Shown here piece after piece: positions 42,433 through 51,797 of a stretch of DNA of 64,000 nt; positions within the stretch are counted from its first letter, which is position 1, and each line of letters begins with the position of its first letter. The DNA is taken from NCBI RefSeq assembly GCF_004791165.1, contig NZ_SRUZ01000008.1, positions 125,397 through 189,396 on the forward strand. The letters run 5' to 3'. Below the pieces are notes generated by a model. The model had not been told where the DNA came from. It saw only the letters and a list, made by a program, of their open reading frames with translations, and did no database searches. The stretch comes from Mesorhizobium sp. M8A.F.Ca.ET.218.01.1.1. GTDB taxonomy: Bacteria; Pseudomonadota; Alphaproteobacteria; Rhizobiales; Rhizobiaceae. Position numbers and translations under genes: made by a program.

Positions 42433-45418
42433 GCATGCGGGTCCCTTCCGGATCGTAGAAGTGGTTGGAGACGATCTCCACGGGCCCGAAGCGGTTGCGC
42501 AAGGGGTCGGAGACATGGGCACGCGTGCCGTGCCTGGCCTTGCCGCCCTTGACCAGCGCCAGCGCGATATGCTTGCCGAGCGCCGGCGAATAACAGCAGG
42601 CGGTGATGTGCCCGATCGAGCCGTGCGGATTGGCTTCGTCGACTTCCTCGACAATATGCGCGCCGCCATTGAGCGGCCGGTTGTCGAGCGCGATCAGGCC
42701 GACCAGTTCCAGCCGCTCGGACGCGACGAGGCCTTCCCGGTCCATCATCGCGGAGCCGATGAACGGCTTCTTCTTCGACAGCATCCAGTCGAGATGCAGG
42801 TCGCGCGCCGTGGTGCGGCCATCGATCTCGGCGCCGGTGACATGACCCTTCTCGATGCGCATCGTGCCCAGCGCCTCGAGCCCGTAGGTCACCAGCCCGA
42901 ACGGCTTGCCGGCCTCGACCAAGGCTTCCCAGACATGGGTGCCGTGGCCGGCGCCGGAATAGACTTCGAAGGCCATTTCGCCGGAGAAGGATAGCCGGCA
43001 AATCATTACCGGCACACCTGATATCTCGCCGTGCACGATGCCCATGAAGGGCAGCGTCGCATTGTCGACAGCCGTGCCGGTGACACAGGCCGCGAGAATC
43101 TGCCTCGCTTTGGGGCCGCCTATCGCGGCTCCCGCCCATTCGTCGGTCACCGAGGTGACATGGACCTTGAGTTCCGGCCAGATCACGTCGAGGAAATATT
43201 CCAGATGCTGCATCACCTTGCCGGCATTGGCCGTGGTGGTGGTCATCAGGAAATCCTGTTCGCCCAGCCGCCAGGTGGTGCCGTCGTCGAAGGCAAAGCC
43301 GTCCTCGCGCAGCATCAGCCCGTAGCGTGCCTTGCCGACGGCGAGCGTCGAGAACATGTTGGTGTAGACGCGGTCCAGGAACGCGGCCGCGTCGGGGCCT
43401 TGCACGGCGATCTTGCCCAGTGTCGAGACATCGACCATGCCCGCACTTTCGCGCGTCGCCTTGGCTTCTCGCACATAGGCCTGTTCGACAGTCTCGCCTG
43501 AAAGCCCGTAGATCATCGGCCGGTACCAGAGGCCGGCCGAATACATGGTCGCGCCATTGGCGAGGTGCCAGTCATGCATCGGCGTAAGCCGCTCGGGCTT
43601 GAGGTCACCGAAACGTTCGGCTGCCAGCGAGCCGATCGACACCGGCGCGAAGGGCGGCCGGAAGCGGGTCGTGCCGACTTCCGGGATCGGCTTGCCGAGC
43701 GCTTCCGCCATGATGGCAAGGCCGGGGATGTTGGAGCTCTTGCCCTGGTCGGTGGCCATGCCGAGCGTGGTGTAACGCTTCAGGTGCTCGACAGAGACGA
43801 AGCCTTCGCGATGCGCCAGGCGGACATCCTCCGCCGTGACGTCGTGCTGGAAGTCGACAAAGCTCTTGCCGCTGCCCTTGATTTCGAACACAGGGGCGGG
43901 ATCCTGGTCTCCAGGAGTTGCCTCGACAGTGGGCAGCGCCGCCGGCGTGCCTGTTCCTCCGGCCGCGGCAAGGCCTGCGGCGCGTCCTTCGGCGATCGCC
44001 TCGACCGTCGAAAAGCTGCCGGTGAAGGCGCCGGCGCCGATCCAGTTTTGTGTCGGCTTGGGCGGCAGGAAGGCTTGCCGGGCGGCGTTCCATTCCGCTT
44101 TGGCGCCGGCCTGGCTGGCCAGATGAATGGTCGGCGACCAGCCGCCCGACATCAGCAGGCAATCGGCATGGACGCTGCGCGCATCGCCGCTCAGCGCACC
44201 GGCGACCATGTCGAAACGCTGGACCTTGAGACCGGACAAGGCCTTGCCGCCTTCCGTGGCGACCACCGCATGGCCGGACAGCAATTCCGCCTCGGCTTCG
44301 CCGGCCAGGGCACTCATCTCGGCGGAGGGCTGCGGGCGCACGTCGATGATGGCAACGATCGCAGCACCTGCCTGCTTCAGCGCCAACGCCGACCGGTAGG
44401 CGCTGTCATTGTTGGTGAATACCACGACCCGCTGCCCCGGCAGCACGCCGAATTCGTTGGCGTAGCGCTGCGCCGCGTGCGCCAGCATCACGCCGGGCCG
44501 GTCATTGCCCGGGAACACCAGCGGCCTTTCGAAGGCGCCGGTGGCCAGCACCACGGATCCGGCGCGGATCGCCCAGTAACGATGGCGCGGCTCACCCTTT
44601 GCGGGCTGCGCCTTGTGGTCGCTGACCCGCTCGAGCGCGGCAAGCGTGTTGTTGTCGTAGTAACCCCAGACCGTGGTGCGCGGCAGAAGCCGGACATTGT
44701 CGCGGGCCTCGAGCTGGGCGACGGTGCGCCGCACCCATTCAGCCGCCGGTGCGCCATCGATGGTTTCGCCCGACCAGTTGCCCGAACCGCCGAAACGCGG
44801 CTCGAGATCGGCCAGGACAACGCGTGCGCCTTGATCGGCGGCAGCCTTGGCGGCCATCAGCCCGGCCGGGCCGGAGCCGACCACAAGCACGTCGCAAAAC
44901 GCGTTCATGCGTTCATAGCGGGCCGGGTCCTTTGCCGATCCGGCGCTGCCAAGGCCGGCGGCGCGGCGGATGAAATGCTCGCAGAACATCCAGAAGCGCG
45001 TGCCTTTCAGCGGGCCGATAACCGGACCCATGAAGGTCTTGTAGTAGAAGCCGGCCGACAGGATCTTGCCGCCGAGCTGGTTGACGGCATGGATGTCCCA
45101 GGTGAGCGAGGGGAAACGGTTCTGGCTGACGGCACTCAGCCCGTCATGGATCTCGACCATGGTCGCCGGGATGTTGGGTTCGCGCACTTCGCCCTTCAGC
45201 ACCGTTACCAGCGCGTTGGGCTCCTCGACGCCCGCGCTCAGCAGGCCGCGCGGCCGATGGTATTTGAAGGAACGTCCGAACAGCGTGACGCCATTGGCCA
45301 GCAGCGCGGACGCCAGCGTGTCGCCGCCATGCCCGGTATAGGCGACGCCGTCGAAAGTGAAGCGGATCGTCTTCAGCCGGTCGATGCGGCCGCCGGTGTC
45401 GGTGCGGCGCGGGCTCAT
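42425..45418 (-). CDS. soxA: Sarcosine oxidase alpha subunit
   Basis: SoxA is the large subunit: NAD-binding Rossmann domain and folate-binding GcvT domains. The 997-aa sequence has a ferredoxin-like N-terminal region (GVAYTGHGGDTLASALLANG), the dinucleotide motif VVGSGPAGLMAAKAA (about 180-194) and the GcvT part (GAAIGGPKARQIL and FSGEMAFEVYSGAG). The enzyme oxidises sarcosine to glycine, giving methylene-tetrahydrofolate and hydrogen peroxide. It overlaps soxD and soxG. Confidence 0.95.
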   Translation of the reverse strand: MSPRRTDTGGRIDRLKTIRFTFDGVAYTGHGGDTLASALLANGVTLFGRSFKYHRPRGLLSAGVEEPNALVTVLKGEVREPNIPATMVEIHDGLSAVSQNRFPSLTWDIHAVNQLGGKILSAGFYYKTFMGPVIGPLKGTRFWMFCEHFIRRAAGLGSAGSAKDPARYERMNAFCDVLVVGSGPAGLMAAKAAADQGARVVLADLEPRFGGSGNWSGETIDGAPAAEWVRRTVAQLEARDNVRLLPRTTVWGYYDNNTLAALERVSDHKAQPAKGEPRHRYWAIRAGSVVLATGAFERPLVFPGNDRPGVMLAHAAQRYANEFGVLPGQRVVVFTNNDSAYRSALALKQAGAAIVAIIDVRPQPSAEMSALAGEAEAELLSGHAVVATEGGKALSGLKVQRFDMVAGALSGDARSVHADCLLMSGGWSPTIHLASQAGAKAEWNAARQAFLPPKPTQNWIGAGAFTGSFSTVEAIAEGRAAGLAAAGGTGTPAALPTVEATPGDQDPAPVFEIKGSGKSFVDFQHDVTAEDVRLAHREGFVSVEHLKRYTTLGMATDQGKSSNIPGLAIMAEALGKPIPEVGTTRFRPPFAPVSIGSLAAERFGDLKPERLTPMHDWHLANGATMYSAGLWYRPMIYGLSGETVEQAYVREAKATRESAGMVDVSTLGKIAVQGPDAAAFLDRVYTNMFSTLAVGKARYGLMLREDGFAFDDGTTWRLGEQDFLMTTTTANAGKVMQHLEYFLDVIWPELKVHVTSVTDEWAGAAIGGPKARQILAACVTGTAVDNATLPFMGIVHGEISGVPVMICRLSFSGEMAFEVYSGAGHGTHVWEALVEAGKPFGLVTYGLEALGTMRIEKGHVTGAEIDGRTTARDLHLDWMLSKKKPFIGSAMMDREGLVASERLELVGLIALDNRPLNGGAHIVEEVDEANPHGSIGHITACCYSPALGKHIALALVKGGKARHGTRAHVSDPLRNRFGPVEIVSNHFYDPEGTRMHG

Positions 45419-45711
45419 GGCTTGTCCTCCGCCTTGCGGCGCGCGGCCGAGCTGTGATCGCCGCGCACGAAGGCGACACTGGAGATCTCATGCGTCAGCG
45501 TATTGCGCACAACCCTCAGGTGCGCCCGGCAGCCGCCGGAATGCTGCCAGATCTCGTTGTGGTCGCCGGCCGGGTTCAGCCGGTCGTAGACATAGGCGTT
45601 CCAGGCCTCGAAATTCTGCGAGGCGGGGTCGGGGCGTTCGCGGTTGCCGTCGCCCTGATAGGTGAACTCGATGACGTCGCGCGGGCCGCAGTAGGGGCAA
45701 GTGATCAGCAC
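45415..45711 (-). CDS. soxD: Sarcosine oxidase delta subunit
   Basis: The 98-aa protein has the zinc ligands of SoxD: C5 and C8 (CPYCG), H57 and C61 (HSGGC). It stabilises the oxidase complex. The start is GTG at 45711 and its stop overlaps the soxA start (ATGA). Confidence 0.93.
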   Translation of the reverse strand: MLITCPYCGPRDVIEFTYQGDGNRERPDPASQNFEAWNAYVYDRLNPAGDHNEIWQHSGGCRAHLRVVRNTLTHEISSVAFVRGDHSSAARRKAEDKP

Positions 45712-45720
45712 GGAATGTTC

Positions 45721-46980
45721 CTAATGAAGCCGCGGGTTCGCGCCCTGACCCTTGTCGTCGATCACCAGGCCGCGATGAAAGCGGTCGAGCGTGAAAGGGG
45801 CGTTGAAATCGTGCGGCTGGTCCTTGGCGATGGTCCAGGCAAAGCACCAGCCGGAAGCCGGAGTCGCCTTGAAGCCGCCATAGCACCAGCCGCAATTGAG
45901 ATACATGCCGGGCAGGGGGCCGATGGTGATGATCGGCGAGCCATCCATCGACATGTCGCAGACGCCGCCCCAGGAGCGCAGCATGCGCACGCGGGCAAGG
46001 CCTGGGAAAAGCGCCAGCATCTCGCTCATCACCTCGTCGACGATGGGCAGATTGCCGCGCTGGGCGTAGCTGTTGTAGCCGTCGATGTCGCCGCCATAGA
46101 CAAGGCCGCCCTTGTCGGACTGCGACATGTAGAAATGGCCCATGCCGAAGGTCACGACGGTGTCGATGAAAGGTTTCAGCGATTCGGTGACGAAGGCCTG
46201 CAGCACATGGCTTTCGATCGGCATCGTCTCGACGCCGGCCAGTTGCATGACGCGGCCGGTGCTGCCGGCCACCGCGACGGCCACTTTCTTGGCCCTGATA
46301 TCGCCGCGCGAGGTGGTGACGCCGGTGATGCGGTCGCCGTCGCGCAGAAAGCCGGTGACCTCGCAATTCTCGATGATGTCGACGCCGCGGCGGTCGGCGC
46401 CGCGCGCATAGCCCCAGGCAACCGCATCGTGCCGGGCGGTGCCGGCGCGCCGCTGCATCAGGCCGCCAACCACGGGAAAGCGTGCATCATCGGAGATATC
46501 GAGCGCCGGGATCAGGCGCTTGATCTCGGCTGGCGTCATCAATTCCGCGTCGACGCCGAGATGGCGCATGGCGTTGCCGCGCCTCGCGTAGTCGTCGAAC
46601 TGAGCCGGCGTGTGCGCCAGGTTCAGGCAGCCGCGCTGCGAGAACATGACGTTGTAATTGAGCTCGTGCGACAGGCCCTCCCAAAGCTTCATCGAATGCT
46701 CGTAGAAGCGGGTATTGGCCGGCAGCAGATAGTTCGAGCGCACGGCCGTGGTGTTGCGGCCGACATTGCCGGAGCCCAGCCAGCCTTTCTCCAGCACCGC
46801 GACATTGGTGATGCCGTGTTCCTTGGCCAGATAGTAGGCGGTCGCCAGGCCGTGACCGCCGCCGCCGATGATGATGACGTCGTAGGAGGCCTTCGGATCC
46901 GGCTTGCGCCAGGCCGGCTTCCAGTCCTTGTTTCCCTTGAGCGCGTTCGCGAGCAGCGAAAGGGCCGAGTACTCTGCCAT
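45721..46980 (-). CDS. soxB: Sarcosine oxidase beta subunit
   Basis: SoxB is the catalytic FAD/FMN subunit. The 419-aa protein has the FAD motif IIIGGGGHGLATAYYLAKE (about 34-52) and the NTTAVRSNYLLP segment. It heads the soxBDAG operon. The folate genes glyA and purU that often follow sox genes are not adjacent here. Confidence 0.95.
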   Translation of the reverse strand: MAEYSALSLLANALKGNKDWKPAWRKPDPKASYDVIIIGGGGHGLATAYYLAKEHGITNVAVLEKGWLGSGNVGRNTTAVRSNYLLPANTRFYEHSMKLWEGLSHELNYNVMFSQRGCLNLAHTPAQFDDYARRGNAMRHLGVDAELMTPAEIKRLIPALDISDDARFPVVGGLMQRRAGTARHDAVAWGYARGADRRGVDIIENCEVTGFLRDGDRITGVTTSRGDIRAKKVAVAVAGSTGRVMQLAGVETMPIESHVLQAFVTESLKPFIDTVVTFGMGHFYMSQSDKGGLVYGGDIDGYNSYAQRGNLPIVDEVMSEMLALFPGLARVRMLRSWGGVCDMSMDGSPIITIGPLPGMYLNCGWCYGGFKATPASGWCFAWTIAKDQPHDFNAPFTLDRFHRGLVIDDKGQGANPRLH

Positions 46981-47169
46981 GTGTAAGGTGTCCGTTGCGG
47001 GCGATGCGGCAGACTATAGAGCAGGCCGCATCGGCAAAGCCAATATTGCGCCATGGCCTTTCGACTGGCCGACGCCTCGATGCGACGGCTTGCCCCATGA
47101 TATGGCCGTCTTTATCAAGGACAGGCTTTTTTTGAATTGCCTTTGCGCTCCGTGAGTCGCCAACAGATC

Positions 47170-49656
47170 ATGCTTTTTCGATTGCTTCGCCTCATCCTGA
47201 TCCTCGCGCTTGTCGTTTCGGCGCCGCCTTCGTTCGAGGCGATGGCGCAAGCGCTCGGCCAGGGCGCCGCCGGATTGGTTACCGATCAGCAGAAGGTCAT
47301 CCAGGGCCTGACAGCCAAAACCGATGATCTCGAGAAGAAATTACAGCAGGACGGTGAGGACGATGCCTCGCTCGTGGATATCCGTCTGCAACTGGAGGAT
47401 CTGTCGCGGTCGGCACTCACCAGTGCGCTGGCATTCCGTTCGCGCCTCACCGACATCAACAATCGCATCGAGGTGCTGGGCCCGCCGCCGGCGGCAGGCC
47501 AGCCGCAGGAGCCCGACATAGTGACCGGCGAACGCCAGGCGCTGGCGTCGGAGAAGGCCGAGATCAACGCGGTCGTCGCCAGCGCACAGAACCTGTCGAT
47601 CCGCATCAGCGGGCTGATCGACAAGATCGGCAACATGCGCAGCGCGCTGTTCCGCAATCTGTTGACCAAGCGCTACGTACTCTCGGACGCCTTGAGCCCG
47701 CAGGTGTTTTCCGATGCGCGCGACGAGTTCGGCAATTTCTACAAGGCGGTGTCGTCCTGGCTGAGCTTCGCCATCAAGTTCAAGTTCCAGGCCATCCTGG
47801 CGGCAACCTTCGTGGCGCTCGGCCTGGCGCTGGTGCTTCTGGTCGGCGGGCGGCGCCTGTTCGGGCGGGTGTTCGAGGCCGACCCCAGCAATGAGGATCC
47901 ATCCTATCTCAGCCGTCTTTCGGTGGCCTTCTGGTCGACCTTGCTGCCGACGCTGGCGGTTGCCGCGTTTCTCGGCTCGACTATCTTCTTTTTCAACTAT
48001 TACAACGTCTTGCGCGGCGATATTGGGCTTTTCCTCAATGCGTTGGCCACCGTCATCGGCGTGGTGTTTTGCGTCAACCGGCTGACCAACGCGGCACTCG
48101 AGCCGCGTTTGCCCAACTGGCGTCTCATCCCCGTCGAAACCGGGCCGGCGCGCTGGCTGGTGCGCCTGACCACCGCCATGGCCGTGGTCATCAGCTTCAA
48201 CACCTTCCTGTCGATCGTGAACGACAAGATGGGGTCGCCGCTGTCGCTGACCATCGCGCGCAGTTTCGTCGCCACCATCATCGTCGGCGTCATCCTGATC
48301 CTGATGGCGATGCTGAGGCCGTTCAAGGCGCGTGACGGCAGCTGGCGCCCATGGCCGGCATGGCTGCGCTACACCTCGCTCGGGCTCGGGCTTTTCACCA
48401 TCATCGCGGCGCTGCTCGGTTATATCGGCCTTGCGCTGTTCGTATCGCTGCAGGTCGTGGTCACCGGCACCGCGCTGATAACAGCCTATATCGGCTTCCT
48501 GTCGGCGCAGGCGATCGGCGAGGAGGGCGCTTTCGCCAACACGTCGGTCGGGCGCTGGCTGTCGGCCAATTCCAGCTACGAGGATACCGCGCTCGACCAG
48601 CTCGGCCTTGTCGTCAGCATCGCCATCAACCTGATGATCGTGCTGGTTTTCCTGCCGCTGATCCTTTTGATGTGGGGCTTCCAGCCCGGCGATATCGAGG
48701 CGTGGGCATATAAGCTCGCAACCGGCATCAATATCGGTTCGGTGACGATTTCGGTCACCGGCATCCTGTCGGGCATCGTTGTCTTCGTCATCGGCTATTT
48801 CCTGACGCGCTGGTTCCAGGGCTGGCTCGACGGCTCCGTCATGGCGCGCGGCAAGGTCGATACCGGGGTGCGCAACTCGATCCGGCTGGCGGTCGGCTAT
48901 GCCGGCGTAGCGCTCGCCGCACTGGTCGGCATCTCGGCCGCGGGCATCGACCTCTCCAGCCTGGCGCTGGTCGCCGGTGCTCTCTCCCTCGGTATCGGTT
49001 TCGGCCTGCAGAATGTGGTGTCTAATTTCGTCTCCGGCCTGATCCTTTTGGCCGAGCGCCCGTTCAAGGTCGGCGACTGGATCGTGGCCGGCGACGTCAG
49101 CGGCACGGTCAAGAAGATCAGCGTGCGTGCCACGGAGATCGAGACCTTCCAGCGGCAGTCGGTGATCCTGCCCAATTCCAACCTGATCAACAACGCCGTC
49201 GGCAACTGGACGCACCGCAACAAGCTCGGCCGCATCGACATCAAGGTCGGCGTCGCCTATGGCAGCGACGTCAAGCAAGTCCACGCCGTGCTGCTGGATA
49301 TCGCGCGCAGCCATCCGCTGGTGTTGAAGAATCCCGAGCCTTTCGTGCTGTTTTCCAATTTCGGACCCGCCGCGCTCGAATTCGAGATTCGTGTGTTCCT
49401 GGCCGATGTGATGAACGGCAACATCGTGCAGAACGACGTCCGCTTCACCGTGCTGGAGAAGTTCGACGACCAGCACATCGAAATCCCTTCCACGCCGCGC
49501 GCGGTCGTCGAGGCCAAGAAGCACCAGGCTTGGCCAACCGATGACGACAAGATCGAGGCCGATTTCGCGGAGCAGGAAGAGGCCAAGGCGCAAGCCGAGG
49601 CGGAGTCGAAAAAGCTGCCGAAGCCGCGCAAGTCCAAGAAGCCCGATCCGGACTAG
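47170..49656 (+). CDS. MscS-family mechanosensitive channel with DUF3772 domain
   Basis: The 828-aa protein begins with a signal peptide (MLFRLLRLILILALVVS), a periplasmic DUF3772-type domain with a coiled coil (about 40-210) and a series of membrane segments, then the MscS core (GLQNVVSNFVSGLILLAERPFKVGDWI at about 615-640) and the beta domain. It opens under membrane tension to release solutes. An in-frame GTG at 47152 or TTG at 47137 is also possible; I chose ATG 47170 because the signal peptide starts there. Confidence 0.88.
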   Translation: MLFRLLRLILILALVVSAPPSFEAMAQALGQGAAGLVTDQQKVIQGLTAKTDDLEKKLQQDGEDDASLVDIRLQLEDLSRSALTSALAFRSRLTDINNRIEVLGPPPAAGQPQEPDIVTGERQALASEKAEINAVVASAQNLSIRISGLIDKIGNMRSALFRNLLTKRYVLSDALSPQVFSDARDEFGNFYKAVSSWLSFAIKFKFQAILAATFVALGLALVLLVGGRRLFGRVFEADPSNEDPSYLSRLSVAFWSTLLPTLAVAAFLGSTIFFFNYYNVLRGDIGLFLNALATVIGVVFCVNRLTNAALEPRLPNWRLIPVETGPARWLVRLTTAMAVVISFNTFLSIVNDKMGSPLSLTIARSFVATIIVGVILILMAMLRPFKARDGSWRPWPAWLRYTSLGLGLFTIIAALLGYIGLALFVSLQVVVTGTALITAYIGFLSAQAIGEEGAFANTSVGRWLSANSSYEDTALDQLGLVVSIAINLMIVLVFLPLILLMWGFQPGDIEAWAYKLATGINIGSVTISVTGILSGIVVFVIGYFLTRWFQGWLDGSVMARGKVDTGVRNSIRLAVGYAGVALAALVGISAAGIDLSSLALVAGALSLGIGFGLQNVVSNFVSGLILLAERPFKVGDWIVAGDVSGTVKKISVRATEIETFQRQSVILPNSNLINNAVGNWTHRNKLGRIDIKVGVAYGSDVKQVHAVLLDIARSHPLVLKNPEPFVLFSNFGPAALEFEIRVFLADVMNGNIVQNDVRFTVLEKFDDQHIEIPSTPRAVVEAKKHQAWPTDDDKIEADFAEQEEAKAQAEAESKKLPKPRKSKKPDPD

Positions 49657-49872
49657 GCCCGGGATCCGGCCTGCCGGGCGGCGCCCGTCGCTGCCTTTCG
49701 GCTCATTTCGTGCCGGGCGGCCAGATTAACGGGGTAGGCAAAAGCCAAAGCCAATTGCGGCATGAATGCGGCATTCAGTTGCGGTTCAGCTTTCATCTCA
49801 TATAAGCTCCCATGCAACGGCGAAAATGCCTTGTGAAATGCAACAGAGGCGGTGGGAACACCGATACTGCAA
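49657..49872. other. Intergenic gap, no gene recognised
   Basis: These 216 bases hold the leader of the small secreted protein. I see no repeat or RNA gene; a possible GTG start at 49852 for the next gene is discussed there. Confidence 0.4.
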
Positions 49873-50136
49873 ATGTGGAAGTCTCTCGTCGCTGCCGTGG
49901 CTTTGCTCGCCGTGAGCGGCTCGGCCCATGCCGCCAGCGCGGTCAACAAGGACGCCGAGACCCGCACGCTGGTCGTGACCGAGGGCGGCAGCAAGACCGA
50001 GCTTGCCCTGGCCGGCGGTGAAACCGTCGAGTTCTGCCAGAACGGCTGCTTCGTCACCTTGCCGAACGGTGACCTCGAAGCCCTGACCGGTTCGGAAACC
50101 ATCGAGATTTCCGGCGGCGTCGCCCGCATCAAGTAA
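49873..50136 (+). CDS. Small secreted protein of unknown function
   Basis: The 87-aa protein has a signal peptide (MWKSLVAAVALLAVSGSAHA, cut after AHA) and a mature part of about 67 residues with two Cys (CQNGC) and beta-rich, acidic sequence. The upstream GTG at 49852 is in frame and possible. It is followed by a strong terminator, so it is a monocistronic gene. I recognise no family beyond rhizobial conserved hypothetical. Confidence 0.7.
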   Translation: MWKSLVAAVALLAVSGSAHAASAVNKDAETRTLVVTEGGSKTELALAGGETVEFCQNGCFVTLPNGDLEALTGSETIEISGGVARIK

Positions 50137-50154
50137 TCTCCGTGGCATGGTTGG

Positions 50155-50184
50155 AAAGGCCGGGCATTTGTCCGGCCTTTTATC
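50155..50184 (+). terminator. Intrinsic terminator of the small secreted protein gene
   Basis: AAAGGCCGG (50155-50163) pairs with CCGGCCTTT (50172-50180) across an eight-base loop, followed by a short T run (TTTT). It starts 18 bases after the stop. Confidence 0.8.
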
Positions 50185-50361
50185 GTTTCCGGTAGCTGTT
50201 GCTTAACAGTGACGCCTGAAATACCGCCGCGGCAGCCGCCTGCAACCGTACGTTTTAACGTTCCCTAGGCGATCCCCCGCTATACCACTGTCCAAGACGC
50301 CGAAATACGGCGCTCAAGGGGTTCCGGTTTCCGGATCATATGCTGGCAGGGCAGGACGGGC

Positions 50362-51795
50362 ATGGACGCGCGGTCGGACAGGAACGCAATACCGCTTGCG
50401 GTCGATCTCGACGGCACGCTGATCGCGACCGACCTGTTGTGGGAAGGACTGTTCATCCTCCTCAAGAAGAACCCGCTCTATCTTTTCCTGGTGCCTTTCT
50501 GGGCGGCCGGGGGACCGGCGCGGCTGAAGCAGGCGATTGCCCAGCGCGTCGACATCGACCCCGCCATGCTGCCCTATCGGGCGCCGCTGCTCGACCGGCT
50601 CCGCACCGAGCACGCCGAAGGCCGCAAGCTCGTGCTGGCCACCGGCACGCCGCGCAAGTTCGCCGATGCCATTGCCGTCCATCTCGGCATCTTCGACCGG
50701 GTGCTGGCCACCGACGGCCTCGACAATCTCACTTCGGGCAAGAAGCGCGCCTCGCTCCTCGCAGCCTATGGCGATGCCGGTTTCGACTATGCCGGCAACA
50801 GCCGCCATGACCTCCAGGTCTTCGACGCGGCGCGCAGCGCGATCGTGGTGGCGCCGGACCGTCATGCCGCGCGCTGGCAGGCGGCGCATGGCGCCGAAAC
50901 GATGCCGGCTCCGAAGCCGACATTGCGGACCATCATCAAGATGCTGCGCGTCCACCAATGGCTGAAGAATTCGCTGATCGCCGTGCCGATGATGCTGTCG
51001 CACGAATATTTCAACTCCAACATGATCTGGGAATGCCTGCTGGCGTTCGTCTCGTTCAGCGCCGTTGCCTCGGCGATCTACATCCTCAACGACTTCTTCG
51101 ACCTTGCGCTCGACCGCAAGCACGTCACCAAGCGCAACAGGCCGTTCGCCAGCGGCGCGCTCTCGATCCCGTTCGGCCTTGGCGCGATCGCGGTGCTGCT
51201 GGCGATCGGCGTCGGCACCGGCTGCCTTCTGCCGATCGAATTCCTCGGGGTGCTCGGCGGCTATATGGTCGTTACGACCGCCTATTCGCTGTCGTTCAAG
51301 CGCATGCTTCTGGTCGACGTGCTGACGCTTGCCGGGCTCTATACGATCCGTGTGCTGGCGGGCGCGGCCGCTACAGGCGTCGACGTCTCGTTCTGGCTGC
51401 TCGCCTTCTCGATCTTCTTCTTCCTGTCGCTGGCGCTGGTGAAGCGCTTCGTCGAATTGCGCACCACCGCCATTCCGCCAGGCGAACGCATTGCCGGCCG
51501 CGGCTATCGCACCGAAGACCAGGAGATCGTCGCCCAGGCCGGCATGGCTTCGGCCTTCTCCTCGGCGCTGGTGCTGGCGCTCTACATGGACAGCGTCGCG
51601 GTGCGCGAACTTTATCCGCATCCCTGGCTGATCTGGCCGCTGGCGCCGATCGTGCTCTACCTCACCATGCGCGTCTGGATCCTGGCGCGCCGCGACGAAA
51701 TGCACGATGACCCGGTCGTCTTCATCATACGCGACTGGCGTAGCCAGATCGTGGTAGCGATCGGCGCCGTGCTGCTGGTCATCGGGGGCTGGTAG
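50362..51795 (+). CDS. HAD hydrolase-UbiA prenyltransferase fusion, DPPR synthase-like
   Basis: The 477-aa protein joins a HAD phosphatase domain (DLDGTL at about 15-20, D15 and D17) to a UbiA membrane domain (RVHQWLKN at 196-203 and NDFFDLALD at 243-251, the Mg-PRPP binding acidic pair), as in decaprenylphosphoryl-5-phosphoribose synthase (Rv3806c). In the arabinose pathway this makes polyprenyl-phosphate-ribose-5-phosphate, and the HAD part could remove the 5-phosphate. Azorhizobium NoeC, used to arabinosylate Nod factor, is a similar protein. First gene of the cluster. Confidence 0.85.
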   Translation: MDARSDRNAIPLAVDLDGTLIATDLLWEGLFILLKKNPLYLFLVPFWAAGGPARLKQAIAQRVDIDPAMLPYRAPLLDRLRTEHAEGRKLVLATGTPRKFADAIAVHLGIFDRVLATDGLDNLTSGKKRASLLAAYGDAGFDYAGNSRHDLQVFDAARSAIVVAPDRHAARWQAAHGAETMPAPKPTLRTIIKMLRVHQWLKNSLIAVPMMLSHEYFNSNMIWECLLAFVSFSAVASAIYILNDFFDLALDRKHVTKRNRPFASGALSIPFGLGAIAVLLAIGVGTGCLLPIEFLGVLGGYMVVTTAYSLSFKRMLLVDVLTLAGLYTIRVLAGAAATGVDVSFWLLAFSIFFFLSLALVKRFVELRTTAIPPGERIAGRGYRTEDQEIVAQAGMASAFSSALVLALYMDSVAVRELYPHPWLIWPLAPIVLYLTMRVWILARRDEMHDDPVVFIIRDWRSQIVVAIGAVLLVIGGW

Positions 51796-51797
51796 GC

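Noticed and set aside
43565..45457. 630-codon plus-strand frame opposite soxA
   Set aside because: Shadow of the real soxA gene with no recognisable motif.
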